Shown here: piece after piece, positions 1 to 9,366 of the stretch
Layout: each line of letters starts with the position of its first letter
Numbering within the stretch: the stretch's first letter is position 1
DNA from: Methyloversatilis sp. RAC08
GTDB lineage: Bacteria > Pseudomonadota > Gammaproteobacteria > Burkholderiales > Rhodocyclaceae
Assembly: GCF_001713355.1 (NCBI RefSeq)
Contig: NZ_CP016448.1
Span: 3,348,001-3,412,000 of the forward strand
Reading direction: 5' to 3'
Length of the DNA: 64,000 nt
Translations under genes and position numbers: made by a program
Notes under the pieces: model-generated
The model's database searches: none
What the model was told of the DNA's origin: nothing
What the model saw: only the letters and a program-made list of their open reading frames with translations

Positions 1-1082
1 TGGCCGCTCATGAGATGGGCTATCGGGTGGTCGTGCTCGATCCGGATCGCAACAGTCCGGCCGGGCGGACGGCCGATGAGCACCTGTGTGCCGCCTACGA
101 TGACGCGGATGCGCTGGAGCGCCTGGCGCAAAGCTGTGCGGCGGTAACCACCGAATTCGAGAATGTTCCGGCTGACACGCTTGACCATCTCGCCAAGTTC
201 ATTCCGACCCGTCCGAACGCCGAGTGCGTTGCCGTGGCGCAGAACCGCATCGCCGAAAAAACCTTCCTGTCGGATCGCGGTTTCGCGGTCGGGCCGTTCG
301 CCGCGGTCACCAGCGCCGTGCAGATCGAGTCGGTCGATCCGGCGCTGTTTCCGGCTGTGCTGAAGGTGGCGCGCTTCGGTTATGACGGCAAGGGCCAGGC
401 GCGGGTCGCCAACGTGGCGGAAGCCAAGGCGGCTTTCGAAAGCTTCCGCGGCGAAGCCTGCGTGCTGGAAAAGATGTTGACGCTCGACATGGAAGTGTCG
501 TGCGTGCTGGCGCGCGATGCGGCCGGCCGCGTCGAACCCTTTCCGATTGCGGAAAACAGCCATCGCAACGGCATCCTGGACGTGAGCATCGCGCCGGCAC
601 GCATCAGCGGTGCGCTGGCCGCAGAAGCGACCGAAATGGCGATCGGCATCGCCGCCGAACTGGGTTACGTCGGCGTGCTCGGCGTCGAATTCTTCATTTC
701 GGAAGGTCGTCTGCTGGTCAATGAAATGGCGCCGCGACCGCACAACAGCGGGCACTACACGATTGATGCCTGCATCACCAGCCAGTTCGAGCAGCAGGTG
801 CGCATCCTGTGCGGCCTGCCGCTGGGGGACGCACGGCAGCATTCGCGCGCCGTGATGGTGAATCTGCTGGGTGATCTCTGGTACGAACGTGATCCGCACC
901 ACGCGTATGAGCCCGAGTGGTCGCGCCTGCTGCGCATCCCCGGGCTGAAACTGCATCTGTATCGCAAGCACCACGCGCGCCATGGCCGCAAGATGGGGCA
1001 TTTCACGGTGCTGGGCGAGCACGGCGAACCGGTCATTGATCTGGCAATGAATGCCCGCCAGTCGCTTGGCATTGAAGACTGA
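1..1082 (+). CDS. purK: 5-(carboxyamino)imidazole ribonucleotide synthase, 5' partial
   Basis: ATP-grasp enzyme of purine synthesis that makes N5-CAIR from AIR, bicarbonate and ATP in the cytoplasm. The reading frame is open from the first base of the window (residues AAHEMGYRVVVLD), so the true start and the N-terminal GQLGRM-type motif lie upstream; the first internal ATG is at 15. The family-typical late motif NEMAPRPHNSGHYTIDAC is present near residue 240, followed by SQFEQQVR. About 355 residues remain, close to full length. It ends 5 bases before the Sua5 gene, so the two are probably co-transcribed. Confidence 0.93.
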   Translation, partial: AAHEMGYRVVVLDPDRNSPAGRTADEHLCAAYDDADALERLAQSCAAVTTEFENVPADTLDHLAKFIPTRPNAECVAVAQNRIAEKTFLSDRGFAVGPFAAVTSAVQIESVDPALFPAVLKVARFGYDGKGQARVANVAEAKAAFESFRGEACVLEKMLTLDMEVSCVLARDAAGRVEPFPIAENSHRNGILDVSIAPARISGALAAEATEMAIGIAAELGYVGVLGVEFFISEGRLLVNEMAPRPHNSGHYTIDACITSQFEQQVRILCGLPLGDARQHSRAVMVNLLGDLWYERDPHHAYEPEWSRLLRIPGLKLHLYRKHHARHGRKMGHFTVLGEHGEPVIDLAMNARQSLGIED

Positions 1083-1087
1083 GCATC

Positions 1088-2068
1088 GTGACGGCGGGCA
1101 GCACGGACATCGACGTGGCAGCCGAGCGGCTGCGTGCCGGCGAACTGGTCGCCTTTCCGACCGAAACCGTTTATGGCCTTGGCGCCGATGCGCTGAACCC
1201 TGATGCGGTGCGCCGGATCTTTGCTGCAAAGGGCCGGCCGGCCGATCATCCGCTCATCGTCCACCTGCCCGAGACGGCGCGGATCGTCGACTGGGCGCGC
1301 GACATTCCGCGAGAGGCCATTGCGCTGGCCAACGCTTTCTGGCCAGGGCCGCTGACGCTGATCCTGAAACGCGACGCCGACGTGCCGGATGAAGTCACCG
1401 GTGGTCAGGATACGGTTGGCCTGAGGGTGCCTGCGCATCCGGTCGCGCTGCAGCTGTTGCGCGCGTTTGGTAGCGGCGTGGCTGCGCCATCGGCGAATCG
1501 CTACGGCCGAATCAGCCCGACCACCGCTGCGCATGTACGCGATGAATTCGGCGACGCGATCACCGTTCTTGACGGCGGCGCCTGCGAAGTCGGCATCGAA
1601 TCGACCATTCTCGATCTGTCGGGTGAAGCGCCGCGCATCCTGCGTCCGGGTGCGATATCGGCTGCTCAGATAGAGGCGGTGATCGGTCGCAAGCTTGCAA
1701 CGACGGCCGGGCAGGGCGCGCCACGCGCGTCCGGCACGCTGGCAGCGCATTACGCGCCGCGCACGCCGATGAAGAAGGTCGCCGGCGAACGCTTGCGGGA
1801 TTTCCTGAATGCCTTCCGCCACAGCGGGCGCCGCTGTGCGGTGATTGCCCACTCGCAGCCGCCGCTGGCCGACTGCCCGCATCAATGGAGCATGCTGCCG
1901 GCAGATCCCGAAGGCTATGCGCGAGGCCTGTATGCCGCGCTGCGCGAGGCCGATGCCAGTGGCGGCGCGATGATAGTGATCGAGGCGACGCCCGAAGGCG
2001 TCACTTGGGCAGCGGTGAATGACCGGCTTACGCGTGCGCTTGCCGGGGCCGGCATTACGCCACTTTGA
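1088..2068 (+). CDS. L-threonylcarbamoyladenylate synthase, Sua5 type
   Basis: Makes threonylcarbamoyl-AMP from threonine, bicarbonate and ATP, the first step of t6A modification of tRNAs reading ANN codons. The GTG start lies 5 bases after purK. The N-terminal YrdC/TsaC domain shows FPTETVYGLG and FAAKGRPADHPLIVH, with the SAPSANRYGRISPT motif near residue 140. A C-terminal Sua5 domain follows the linker ASGTLAAHYAPRTP (about residues 215-326), so this is the long Sua5 form rather than the short TsaC. Its last 14 bases overlap the convergent lipoprotein gene. Confidence 0.92.
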   Translation: MTAGSTDIDVAAERLRAGELVAFPTETVYGLGADALNPDAVRRIFAAKGRPADHPLIVHLPETARIVDWARDIPREAIALANAFWPGPLTLILKRDADVPDEVTGGQDTVGLRVPAHPVALQLLRAFGSGVAAPSANRYGRISPTTAAHVRDEFGDAITVLDGGACEVGIESTILDLSGEAPRILRPGAISAAQIEAVIGRKLATTAGQGAPRASGTLAAHYAPRTPMKKVAGERLRDFLNAFRHSGRRCAVIAHSQPPLADCPHQWSMLPADPEGYARGLYAALREADASGGAMIVIEATPEGVTWAAVNDRLTRALAGAGITPL

Positions 2069-2798
2069 ATGACGTCAGTTCCCAGACGATCCAGTCTTCG
2101 CGAAAGTAGGGCATGCGGGCGCGCATCTTCTGCAGGTACTGCCCGCGCCATTCGCGCTTCACCCAGCGCTTCACCTCAGGCGCGTACCACAGGTTTTCGA
2201 CCCGTTCGGAGTGGCTGCGGAAGAAATCCGGGTGCTCGAACTTGATCAGCCGGCGCACGTTCAGCGCCTCGAACGTGCCTGCCGGCACCGTGACCGACTC
2301 GGTGCGCAGGGCGTCGATCTGCACATGCCAGCGCCTGGCACGCGACTTGGCGTCATGCACCACCATCGACTGCCAGCTTTCTCGCGCCCCAGGTTCGAGC
2401 AAGGCGGGCAGCAGCGGCAGCGGCGGGTTGTACAGGTTGTCGTAGTCGTAGACCGAATCGCGCGTGACGACCCATGGCGCGTCGTATTCCTCGCGCTGGT
2501 CGTGGCGCAGGCCGCTCAGCGGTTTGCCTTCGACCTCAAGCCGCAGTACCGGCGAAGCCCCTGCTTCTGCCACGTAGCGAATCTGTGCCTGGCGTTCGCG
2601 GTTGTAACCGTTGAGCTCGTCGTAAGCCCATTCATCGCCCGCCGTGATCGCCGATGCATCGTGATCGCCGGCGCTCGAATACAGGCCGGCCGTTGCGCAG
2701 CCCGACAGCATCGCCGGCACTGAACCGGCCGCCAGCAACGCGATGCCATTGCGCATGAATACGCGCCGTTCGAGCTCGGGCTTGTCGCCAGGCTTCAT
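2055..2798 (-). CDS. hypothetical lipoprotein with Tat-like signal
   Basis: A 247-residue protein of unknown function. The N-terminus reads [17 protein letters not shown] then [10 protein letters not shown]: a twin-arginine-like pair, a hydrophobic stretch and a lipobox with cysteine near residue 34, so it is probably a lipid-anchored envelope protein. The mature part is rich in Trp, Tyr and Arg with no motif I recognise. A GGAG ribosome-binding site sits 6 bases before the ATG, which supports this start over the internal Met15. It converges on the Sua5 gene with a 14-base overlap and is divergent from tRNA-Ala. Confidence 0.75.
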   Translation of the reverse strand: MKPGDKPELERRVFMRNGIALLAAGSVPAMLSGCATAGLYSSAGDHDASAITAGDEWAYDELNGYNRERQAQIRYVAEAGASPVLRLEVEGKPLSGLRHDQREEYDAPWVVTRDSVYDYDNLYNPPLPLLPALLEPGARESWQSMVVHDAKSRARRWHVQIDALRTESVTVPAGTFEALNVRRLIKFEHPDFFRSHSERVENLWYAPEVKRWVKREWRGQYLQKMRARMPYFREDWIVWELTSFKVA

Positions 2799-2857
2799 CG
2801 TTTGCTCCAGAAGGAATTTTTCATCTTGGTCTGACCTTTTGCGGCGTCGCGTGTTCC

Positions 2858-2886
2858 TTCACAAGCCACGTGCTGCGCACTATACT
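2858..2886 (+). promoter_or_regulatory. sigma-70 promoter of tRNA-Ala
   Basis: TTCACA at 2858-2863 (5 of 6 to consensus), a 17-base spacer, and TATACT at 2881-2886. The tRNA begins 11 bases after the -10 box, which fits a start site just ahead of the mature 5' end. Confidence 0.75.
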
Positions 2887-2897
2887 GCGCGCTCGTT

Positions 2898-2973
<76 letters not shown>

Positions 2974-2984
2974 CATGATTGCTG

Positions 2985-3028
2985 GCCCCTGCCGTTCCCG
3001 TTTTCACCCGGAGCGGCGGGGGCTTTTT
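2985..3028 (+). terminator. intrinsic terminator after tRNA-Ala
   Basis: A 10-bp stem (2985-2994 with 3014-3023, one G-T pair) followed by TTTTTGTTTT. It separates the tRNA from cysD. Confidence 0.8.
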
Positions 3029-3175
3029 GTTTTGCCACGGCCGCAAGCGCCGGGTTCACGTGATCCACAAACGCCCCGGCGCTGTAAAATATCGGCTCTT
3101 TCGCTTCTGTTCACTCGCGTTCGCGGCCCGCAATCTCCGTCCAGCGCGCAACCCAGCCCCCCGGTTTTCATCACG

Positions 3176-4078
3176 ATGACTACATTGACCCACCTGCAAC
3201 GGCTGGAAGCCGAGAGCATCCACATCATGCGCGAGGTGGTGGCCGAGGCCGAAAACCCGGTCATGCTCTATTCGGTCGGCAAGGACAGCGCGGTCATGCT
3301 GCACCTCGCGGCCAAGGCCTTCTACCCGTCGGTGCCACCGTTTCCGCTGCTGCACGTGGATACCACGTGGAAATTCAAGGCGATGTACGAGTTCCGCGAT
3401 GCGATGGCACGCAAGCTGGGCATGGACCTGCTCGTGCATATCAATCCCGATGCCAAATCGCGCAACATCAACCCGTTCGACCACGGCTCGGCACTGCACA
3501 CCGACCTGTGGAAGACCGAAGGCCTGAAGCAGGCGCTCGACAAGTACAAGTTCGACGCTGCCTTTGGCGGCGCCCGCCGCGACGAAGAGAAGTCGCGCGC
3601 CAAGGAACGCATCTTTTCCTTCCGCACCGCGCAGCATCGCTGGGACCCGAAGAGCCAGCGGCCGGAACTGTGGAAGCTGTACAACGCGCGCAAGCACCCC
3701 GGCGAGTCGATCCGCGTGTTCCCGATCTCGAACTGGACCGAACTCGACATCTGGCAATACATCCATCTGGAGAACATTCCCATCGTGCCGCTGTATTTCG
3801 CTGCCGAGCGTCCGGTGGTTGAACGCGACGGCACGCTGATCATGGTCGACGACGACCGCATGCCGCTGCGCCCGGGCGAGGTGCCGCAGATGAAAAGCGT
3901 GCGCTTCCGCACGCTGGGCTGCTATCCGCTGACCGGCGCGGTCGAATCGACCGCCGCAACGCTGACCGACATCATCCAGGAAATGCTGCTGACGACGACC
4001 TCGGAGCGGCAGGGCCGCGTGATCGACCACGACTCGACCGGTTCGATGGAAAAGAAGAAGCAGGAAGGGTATTTCTAA
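3176..4078 (+). CDS. cysD: sulfate adenylyltransferase subunit 2
   Basis: Catalytic PP-loop subunit of ATP sulfurylase, which with CysN makes adenosine 5'-phosphosulfate from sulfate and ATP. The ATG at 3176 gives 300 residues, matching the family (about 302). An upstream in-frame extension reads through the tRNA and is not coding. The PP-loop is [14 protein letters not shown] near residue 31, followed by [26 protein letters not shown] and the C-terminal [14 protein letters not shown]. cysN begins on the very next base after the stop, so the pair is translationally coupled. No cysH, cysI or separate cysC is in the window. Confidence 0.96.
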   Translation: MTTLTHLQRLEAESIHIMREVVAEAENPVMLYSVGKDSAVMLHLAAKAFYPSVPPFPLLHVDTTWKFKAMYEFRDAMARKLGMDLLVHINPDAKSRNINPFDHGSALHTDLWKTEGLKQALDKYKFDAAFGGARRDEEKSRAKERIFSFRTAQHRWDPKSQRPELWKLYNARKHPGESIRVFPISNWTELDIWQYIHLENIPIVPLYFAAERPVVERDGTLIMVDDDRMPLRPGEVPQMKSVRFRTLGCYPLTGAVESTAATLTDIIQEMLLTTTSERQGRVIDHDSTGSMEKKKQEGYF

Positions 4079-5809
4079 ATGGCACACGTTTCCGACCTGA
4101 TCGCCGAAGACATCGGTGCCTACCTGAAGCAGCACGAGCACAAGAGCCTGCTGCGCTTCATCACCTGCGGCAGCGTGGACGACGGCAAGAGCACGCTGAT
4201 CGGCCGCCTGCTGTACGAATCGAAAATGCTGTTCGAAGACCAGCTGGCCGCACTCGAAGCCGACTCGAAGAAGGTCGGCACGCAGGGCGGCGACCTCGAC
4301 TTCGCGCTGCTGGTCGATGGCCTGTCGGCCGAACGCGAACAGGGCATCACGATCGACGTGGCCTACCGTTTCTTCTCGACCGACCGGCGCAAGTTCATCG
4401 TCGCCGACACGCCGGGCCACGAGCAATACACGCGGAACATGGTGACCGGTGCCTCGACCGCCGACCTGGCCATCATCCTGGTCGATGCCCGTCACGGCGT
4501 GCAGACGCAGACGCGCCGGCATAGCTTCCTGGTGTCGTTGATCGGCATCAGGCGCGTGGTCGTGGCGATCAACAAGATGGATCTGGTTGGCTTTTCGCAG
4601 GACGTGTATGACCGCATCGAACGCGACTACCGCGCCTTCGCGGCGCAGATCGGCCTGAACGACATCCTGTGTATTCCGATGTCGGCGCTGCGCGGCGACA
4701 ACATCATCGACAAGAGCGACCGCACGCCCTGGTATGCCGGCCCGACGCTGATGGAGCATCTCGAAACGGTGCCGATCGATGACGTCCAGACGAGCGGTCC
4801 GTTCCGTCTGCCGGTGCAGTGGGTCAATCGACCCAACCTCGACTTCCGCGGCTTTTCCGGCCTGATCGCCTCCGGTACGGTGCGCCCGGGTGACCGCATC
4901 CGCGTGCAGCCCTCCGGACGCGACAGTACGGTCGAGCGCATCGTCGTGTCGGGCGGCGATCTGCCGGAAGCGGTGGCGGGTCAGTCGGTCACGCTGACGC
5001 TGACCGACGAGATCGACTGCAGTCGCGGCGACGTCATCGTCACGGCGGCGCAACCGTCCGGCGCGGGCGACAGTTTCGACGCCACGCTGGTGTGGATGAG
5101 TGACGAAGCGCTCGCCACCGGCCGCAGCTATCTGATGAAGAGCGGTACGCGCACGGTCGGCGCCACGATCAACTCGATCGAATACCGCGTCAATGTGAAC
5201 ACCATGGAGCGCGGCGACGCCGCGTCGCTGGCGCTGAACGAGATCGGCCGCGTCGCGCTGGTGACCGACCGCCTGATCGCTTTCGATCCCTACGAAACGG
5301 TGCGCGACACCGGCAGCTTCATCCTGATCGACCGGCTGAGCAACAACACGGTCGGCGCCGGTCTGCTGCATGGCGCGCGCAGCAAGCCGCGGGATCTCGG
5401 CTGGACGCAGCTCGACACCGGCCGCGCCGCACGGGCCGCGCTCAAGCAGCAGTCGCCGCTGCTGCTGTGGGCCGGCGAAGGCATCGACGCGATGCGGCTG
5501 GAGCAGAAGCTCATGTCGCTCGGGCGGCACACCATCCTGCTGCCAGCGGCGACGGCAGATTTCCTGCGCATCGCAGGCATCCTGCTCGATGCCGGTCTCG
5601 TGGTGGTGGTGGATGCGGATTCCGCCCAGCCCCCTAGCCTGGCTGCGGCCCTGCCTGCAGGCGAATGCGTCGAATTGCGAGTCGCTGGCGATCACGGGCC
5701 TGCGCTTCTCGACGCCGCCGGCAGCGCACTGACGCTGGCTGCAGGCGCGCAGGAAGAGCAAGTCGAACAGATCGTCGAAACCCTGCGCCGCGCCGGACGT
5801 CTGAATTGA
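4079..5809 (+). CDS. cysN: sulfate adenylyltransferase subunit 1 with degenerate APS-kinase-like tail
   Basis: GTPase subunit of ATP sulfurylase. The EF-Tu-like G domain shows GSVDDGKST (about residue 32), DTPGHEQY and NKMD. Domains 2 and 3 run to about residue 445, where E. coli CysN ends. The remaining 130 residues resemble an APS kinase domain in layout: LLLWAGEGIDAM stands where a P-loop GLSGAGKST would be, then LGRHTILL and LRIAGILLDAGLVVVVDA parallel conserved kinase stretches. The P-loop Gly and Lys residues are missing, so it is probably not a working kinase. The protein is 576 residues, between CysN (475) and fused CysNC (about 630). Confidence 0.94.
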   Translation: MAHVSDLIAEDIGAYLKQHEHKSLLRFITCGSVDDGKSTLIGRLLYESKMLFEDQLAALEADSKKVGTQGGDLDFALLVDGLSAEREQGITIDVAYRFFSTDRRKFIVADTPGHEQYTRNMVTGASTADLAIILVDARHGVQTQTRRHSFLVSLIGIRRVVVAINKMDLVGFSQDVYDRIERDYRAFAAQIGLNDILCIPMSALRGDNIIDKSDRTPWYAGPTLMEHLETVPIDDVQTSGPFRLPVQWVNRPNLDFRGFSGLIASGTVRPGDRIRVQPSGRDSTVERIVVSGGDLPEAVAGQSVTLTLTDEIDCSRGDVIVTAAQPSGAGDSFDATLVWMSDEALATGRSYLMKSGTRTVGATINSIEYRVNVNTMERGDAASLALNEIGRVALVTDRLIAFDPYETVRDTGSFILIDRLSNNTVGAGLLHGARSKPRDLGWTQLDTGRAARAALKQQSPLLLWAGEGIDAMRLEQKLMSLGRHTILLPAATADFLRIAGILLDAGLVVVVDADSAQPPSLAAALPAGECVELRVAGDHGPALLDAAGSALTLAAGAQEEQVEQIVETLRRAGRLN

Positions 5810-5867
5810 AACTGCCCGGGCAGCCAGCGTTGCCCGGGCCTTCCTCTTCAGCGCTACGGGATACGCG

Positions 5868-6521
5868 ATGAATGCCCGATCACCTGCCAGCCTGCCTGAC
5901 GAGGCGATTCGTACCGCCTCGATCGAAAAGTATCGCCATCGGGCGGCTGGCTATGACGCAAGCTGCGGTCCGACCTGGCCTATCCGGGAGCGCGCGATAG
6001 ACCTTCTTGATCTGCAGCCCGGACAGGCGGTTCTGGACGTCGGCTGCGGAACCGGCCTGAGCCTGGCGAGGCTGCGCGAGCGTGTGGGCGAAACGGGTCG
6101 TGTCTACGGTTTCGACCAGAGCCCGGACATGCTGGAACAGGCACGCGCACGCGTGGCAAGTGCCGGCTGGCAGAATGTTCAGCTGTACGAAACCCCGGCT
6201 CAAGGGCTGGTGCTGCCCGCGCCGGTCGACGCGCTGCTGTTCCATTACACGCATGATGTGCTGCGCTCCGCATCAGCCGTCGAGCGCCTTCTGGCCTGCG
6301 CCCGCCCGGGTGCGGCGGTCGCTATCGCCGGCATCAAGTACTTTCCGTTCTGGCTGGCGCCGCTGAACATCTGGGTCTATTTCAAGAACCGCGGCTACAA
6401 CGGGGCACCGGGCGAGTTGCGCTCGCCGTGGGACCGCATCGCACCCCGACTCGACGGCTGGCGGCTGACGCCGACGCAGTTCGGCATGGGTTACATCGCG
6501 TCCGGACGCGTCCGGGCGTGA
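5868..6521 (+). CDS. class I SAM-dependent methyltransferase
   Basis: A 217-residue soluble protein with motif I AVLDVGCGTGLSLARL near residue 54 and an acidic motif II region VYGFDQSPDMLEQAR, so it binds S-adenosylmethionine. The substrate is unknown; the C-terminal WLAPLNIWVYFKNRG stretch is hydrophobic and may bind a membrane or lipid. The stop overlaps the GTG start of the sulfatase gene by 4 bases (GTGA), so the two are coupled and probably act in one pathway. It starts 58 bases after cysN. Confidence 0.85.
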   Translation: MNARSPASLPDEAIRTASIEKYRHRAAGYDASCGPTWPIRERAIDLLDLQPGQAVLDVGCGTGLSLARLRERVGETGRVYGFDQSPDMLEQARARVASAGWQNVQLYETPAQGLVLPAPVDALLFHYTHDVLRSASAVERLLACARPGAAVAIAGIKYFPFWLAPLNIWVYFKNRGYNGAPGELRSPWDRIAPRLDGWRLTPTQFGMGYIASGRVRA

Positions 6522-8152
6522 GCGCGCGCGCGGTCCCGCCGTGGCGTCGTGTGGCGCCGGCCGCCCTTGCGCTGCTGCTGCTGAACGGCCTGCTCGGTTT
6601 CAACAACGTGTGGCCTACGCCGGCCATCATGCCCGACCACCGGCTGGCGCCGGAATTCGTCGGCCTGTGGCTCGGGCTGCTGATCGCAGCCGCCAGAGGG
6701 GCGCCTTCGCCGCGCGTGCTCGCCGGATTCACGGTGGTGTTCATGCTGCTGGTGCTCGGGCGCTACGGCGACGTCACCGTGCCGGCGCTGTTCGGGCGGC
6801 CGGTGAATCTGTACTGGGACGGGCAGCAGATCCCGCGCTTCCTGTGGGTGTCGGCGCAGAGCCTGCCCGCCTGGATGAGCGCGGCAGCCGTCGCAGCCGT
6901 CGTGCTGCTGGCGTATGCGATCTACCGGCTGTTCGGGATGCTCATCCGGATCGCCGCGCGCGACGCCGCCCCGTACGCGCTGCGCACCCGCTGGGCGCAG
7001 GTCGTCACGGTGCTGGCCGTCCTGCTGGTCGCGGCCAACATTGCCGGTGTTCGTGCCACCTGGCCCGTGGTGTCGCGTCCCATCGTCCCGACCTACTGGC
7101 GGCAGGCGACGCTGCTGACGACCATCTTCACCGGGCAGGGTGTCGCGCAGATCCTGCCGCGCGCCGACGCGCTCGATGCTGCGCTTGCCGCGCCACCCGG
7201 CAGTGCGCTGGCCGGACTGCGCGGCAGCGATGTCTATCTGATGCCGCTCGAATCCTACGGTGCCGTGGCTTACGACAATCCCGAGGCGGCCGCGCGCCTG
7301 CGTCCGGCGCGCGAGCGGCTGGCGGCCGACCTGGCGGCTGGCGGCTTCAGTGTGGTGTCTGCCTTCATGCGCTCGCCGACGTTCGGCGGCGCGTCGGATC
7401 TCGCGCAGCTGGGCATGCTGTCGGGGCTGGATCTGACCGACCCGCTGCGTCACGATCTGCTGCTCACCACCGACCGGCCGACACTGATCACGCTGTTCCG
7501 CGCCAACGGTTACCGCACGTTCGGCTTCTACCCGGCGCTGTTCTGGGACTGGCCGGAGCGCGTGTTCTACGGGTACGACCACTTCGTTGACGGCCGCGAC
7601 CTCGATTACCCCGGCCCTGAATTCGGCTACTGGAAGATTCCCGACCAGTACGCTGCGGCGCGCTTCGAGCAGCTGTTCCCGCGGCGCGTCGATTCACCCC
7701 CTCGTTTCGTGTTCTTCCCGACGATCACCTGTCATCTGCCGTTCAGCCCGGTACCGCCCTACCAGGCAGACCCGCAGAAACTGCTCGGCGACACCCCGTT
7801 CGATCCGGCCGACAGCGCACGCGCGCTGGCCGTGAAGCCGGACTGGCTGAACATGTTTCCGGATTACCTGGCGATTGTCGAATACACCTATCGCTGGCTC
7901 GGTGACTATCTGCGCCAGCCGCAGCAGCGCGACACGATCTACATTCTGGTCGGCGATCACCAGCCGGCGGCCAATGTGAGTGGCGAAGGTGCTTCGTGGG
8001 ACGTGCCGGTGCACATCGTGTCGCGCGATCCGGAACTGCTGGCGCGCTTCACCGCGCAGGGTTTTCATGCCGGTCTGGAACCGCCGCGCGAGGCGCGCGG
8101 CGGTTTGCATGATCTGACCACGATGATGCTGCGCGCGTTTGCGCAGCCCTGA
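6518..8152 (+). CDS. membrane-anchored sulfatase / LTA-synthase-like protein
   Basis: A 544-residue alkaline-phosphatase-superfamily protein. The N-terminal third has several hydrophobic helices (APAALALLLLNGLLGF, WLGLLIAAA, VAAVVLLAYAIYRLFGML, VVTVLAVLLVAANIAG), and the rest is an extracytoplasmic sulfatase-type domain: DVYLMPLESYG, SPTFGGASDLAQLGMLSG (likely nucleophile region) and ILVGDHQP near the C-terminus. This architecture is shared with phosphoglycerol and phosphoethanolamine transferases. The GTG at 6518 overlaps the methyltransferase stop; a longer upstream frame is shadow. It is convergent and abutting with the CcdA-like gene. The substrate, probably an envelope glycan or lipid, is not known. 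Confidence 0.82.
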   Translation: MSARAVPPWRRVAPAALALLLLNGLLGFNNVWPTPAIMPDHRLAPEFVGLWLGLLIAAARGAPSPRVLAGFTVVFMLLVLGRYGDVTVPALFGRPVNLYWDGQQIPRFLWVSAQSLPAWMSAAAVAAVVLLAYAIYRLFGMLIRIAARDAAPYALRTRWAQVVTVLAVLLVAANIAGVRATWPVVSRPIVPTYWRQATLLTTIFTGQGVAQILPRADALDAALAAPPGSALAGLRGSDVYLMPLESYGAVAYDNPEAAARLRPARERLAADLAAGGFSVVSAFMRSPTFGGASDLAQLGMLSGLDLTDPLRHDLLLTTDRPTLITLFRANGYRTFGFYPALFWDWPERVFYGYDHFVDGRDLDYPGPEFGYWKIPDQYAAARFEQLFPRRVDSPPRFVFFPTITCHLPFSPVPPYQADPQKLLGDTPFDPADSARALAVKPDWLNMFPDYLAIVEYTYRWLGDYLRQPQQRDTIYILVGDHQPAANVSGEGASWDVPVHIVSRDPELLARFTAQGFHAGLEPPREARGGLHDLTTMMLRAFAQP

Positions 8153-8878
8153 TCAGAACATCACGGTCGTCCGGACCCAGCCGTCCGGCAGCAGATTCAG
8201 TACCGCAGCTTCGAGCTGCTTGTCCCAGCCCATCAGCACCGCCAGACCCGCCAGCAGGATGAGCAGACCGAAACCCTTCTTGATGCGGTCGATATGTGCC
8301 AGAACCCAGTTGCGCGACCGCATGAAACCGGCGCGCGACGCGTAGGCGAAGCCTACAAGAGGTGTCGCGGCACCGAGGCCGAACAATCCCAGTATCAGCG
8401 CGCCGCGTGCGGCACCGCCCTCACTGGCAACCAGCGTCAGCGCCGAGGCAAGCAGCGGTCCGGAACAGGGGCTCCACACCATGCCGAGTACCGCGCCGAG
8501 TAGAAAGCTTCCGCGCAGCGAGCCGGCATCGACACGATTGCTCGCCTGCTGCGCGGTGGCGGCAATCGGGCTCATCAGCAGACTGAAGCGGTCACTCAGC
8601 GCCGGTACCAGCATGACGATGCCGAAGGCGATCAGCAGCCAGGCGCCGGCAGCGCGTATCAGATCGCCGTCCAGACCCAGCGCATCGCCGAGCACGCCGA
8701 CCAGCACACCGAGCAACGCGAACGACGCGACCATGCCAAGACCCATCGCCACCGGTGCCAGACGGTTCGCCTGCACGGCACCGCCCACCACCAGCGGCAG
8801 GATGGGGAACACACAGGGCGACAAGGTCGTAAGGCTGCCGGCGGCAAGCGCCAGTCCGAGCTCTGCAGCCGAACTCAC
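8153..8878 (-). CDS. CcdA/DsbD-like transmembrane thiol reductant carrier
   Basis: A 241-residue polytopic membrane protein with six or so helices. The two conserved cysteines are in LSPCVFPILP (helix 1) and WSPCSGPLLA (helix 4), the pair that passes electrons from cytoplasmic thioredoxin to periplasmic partners in the CcdA family. It starts with GTG at 8878, overlapping the stop of the thioredoxin-like gene by 4 bases, so the exported thioredoxin is its likely partner. No cytochrome c maturation genes are nearby. Confidence 0.86.
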   Translation of the reverse strand: MSSAAELGLALAAGSLTTLSPCVFPILPLVVGGAVQANRLAPVAMGLGMVASFALLGVLVGVLGDALGLDGDLIRAAGAWLLIAFGIVMLVPALSDRFSLLMSPIAATAQQASNRVDAGSLRGSFLLGAVLGMVWSPCSGPLLASALTLVASEGGAARGALILGLFGLGAATPLVGFAYASRAGFMRSRNWVLAHIDRIKKGFGLLILLAGLAVLMGWDKQLEAAVLNLLPDGWVRTTVMF

Positions 8879-9267
8879 AGACCTGCCTGCAGCGCGGTGC
8901 GGATCTTCTCGATGTCCGTGTCACCGGCGAGGCGGGCTTTTTCCTGTTCCCCCTTGAAGACGATCAGCACGGACTGGCTGCGCACCTTGTACTGCTTCTT
9001 CAGTTCCTTCTCTTCGTCGTAATTGGCGATGAGCACGGTCATGTCCAGACCCTTTTCGGCTTTCAGCGCATTGAGGGCCTTTTCCTGCGTCTTGCAGGTC
9101 GAGCACCACTCCGCGTGGAAGTGCACGGCCACCGGCTTGCCGGCCTGCTGTGCGGCGCCGAGCGCAGCCGCCGTGTAGGGCTGGATATCCAGCGCGTGGG
9201 CCAGGCTGGTCAACAGCGAAAAGGCGGTCAATGCAGTGAGGCGGATGAGGCGGTTCGTCAGTTTCAT
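8875..9267 (-). CDS. secreted thioredoxin-family protein
   Basis: A 130-residue protein with a cleavable signal (MKLTNRLIRLTALTAFSLLTSLAHA) and a thioredoxin fold with active site EWCSTCKTQE near residue 50. The ATG at 9267 is chosen because GGAGACCCTC precedes it and the signal peptide begins there; longer starts add a non-signal extension. It is coupled to the CcdA-like gene by a 4-base overlap and follows the ATP-grasp gene by 99 bases on the same strand, so all three may form one transcript. Confidence 0.88.
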   Translation of the reverse strand: MKLTNRLIRLTALTAFSLLTSLAHALDIQPYTAAALGAAQQAGKPVAVHFHAEWCSTCKTQEKALNALKAEKGLDMTVLIANYDEEKELKKQYKVRSQSVLIVFKGEQEKARLAGDTDIEKIRTALQAGL

Positions 9268-9366
9268 GAGGGTCTCCATCGGTTGGGTCGAACATCGGAC
9301 ACAGACCGCCGCACCTGTGCGTTGCTTACACGGCACGCGCAATCTTTGTTGGGTCAGCGCAGGCGG

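Noticed and set aside
3056-5761. A 901-codon open frame antisense to cysD-cysN
   Set aside because: High GC leaves long shadow frames opposite real genes. Composition is Arg/Ala/Gln/His-rich with no domain.
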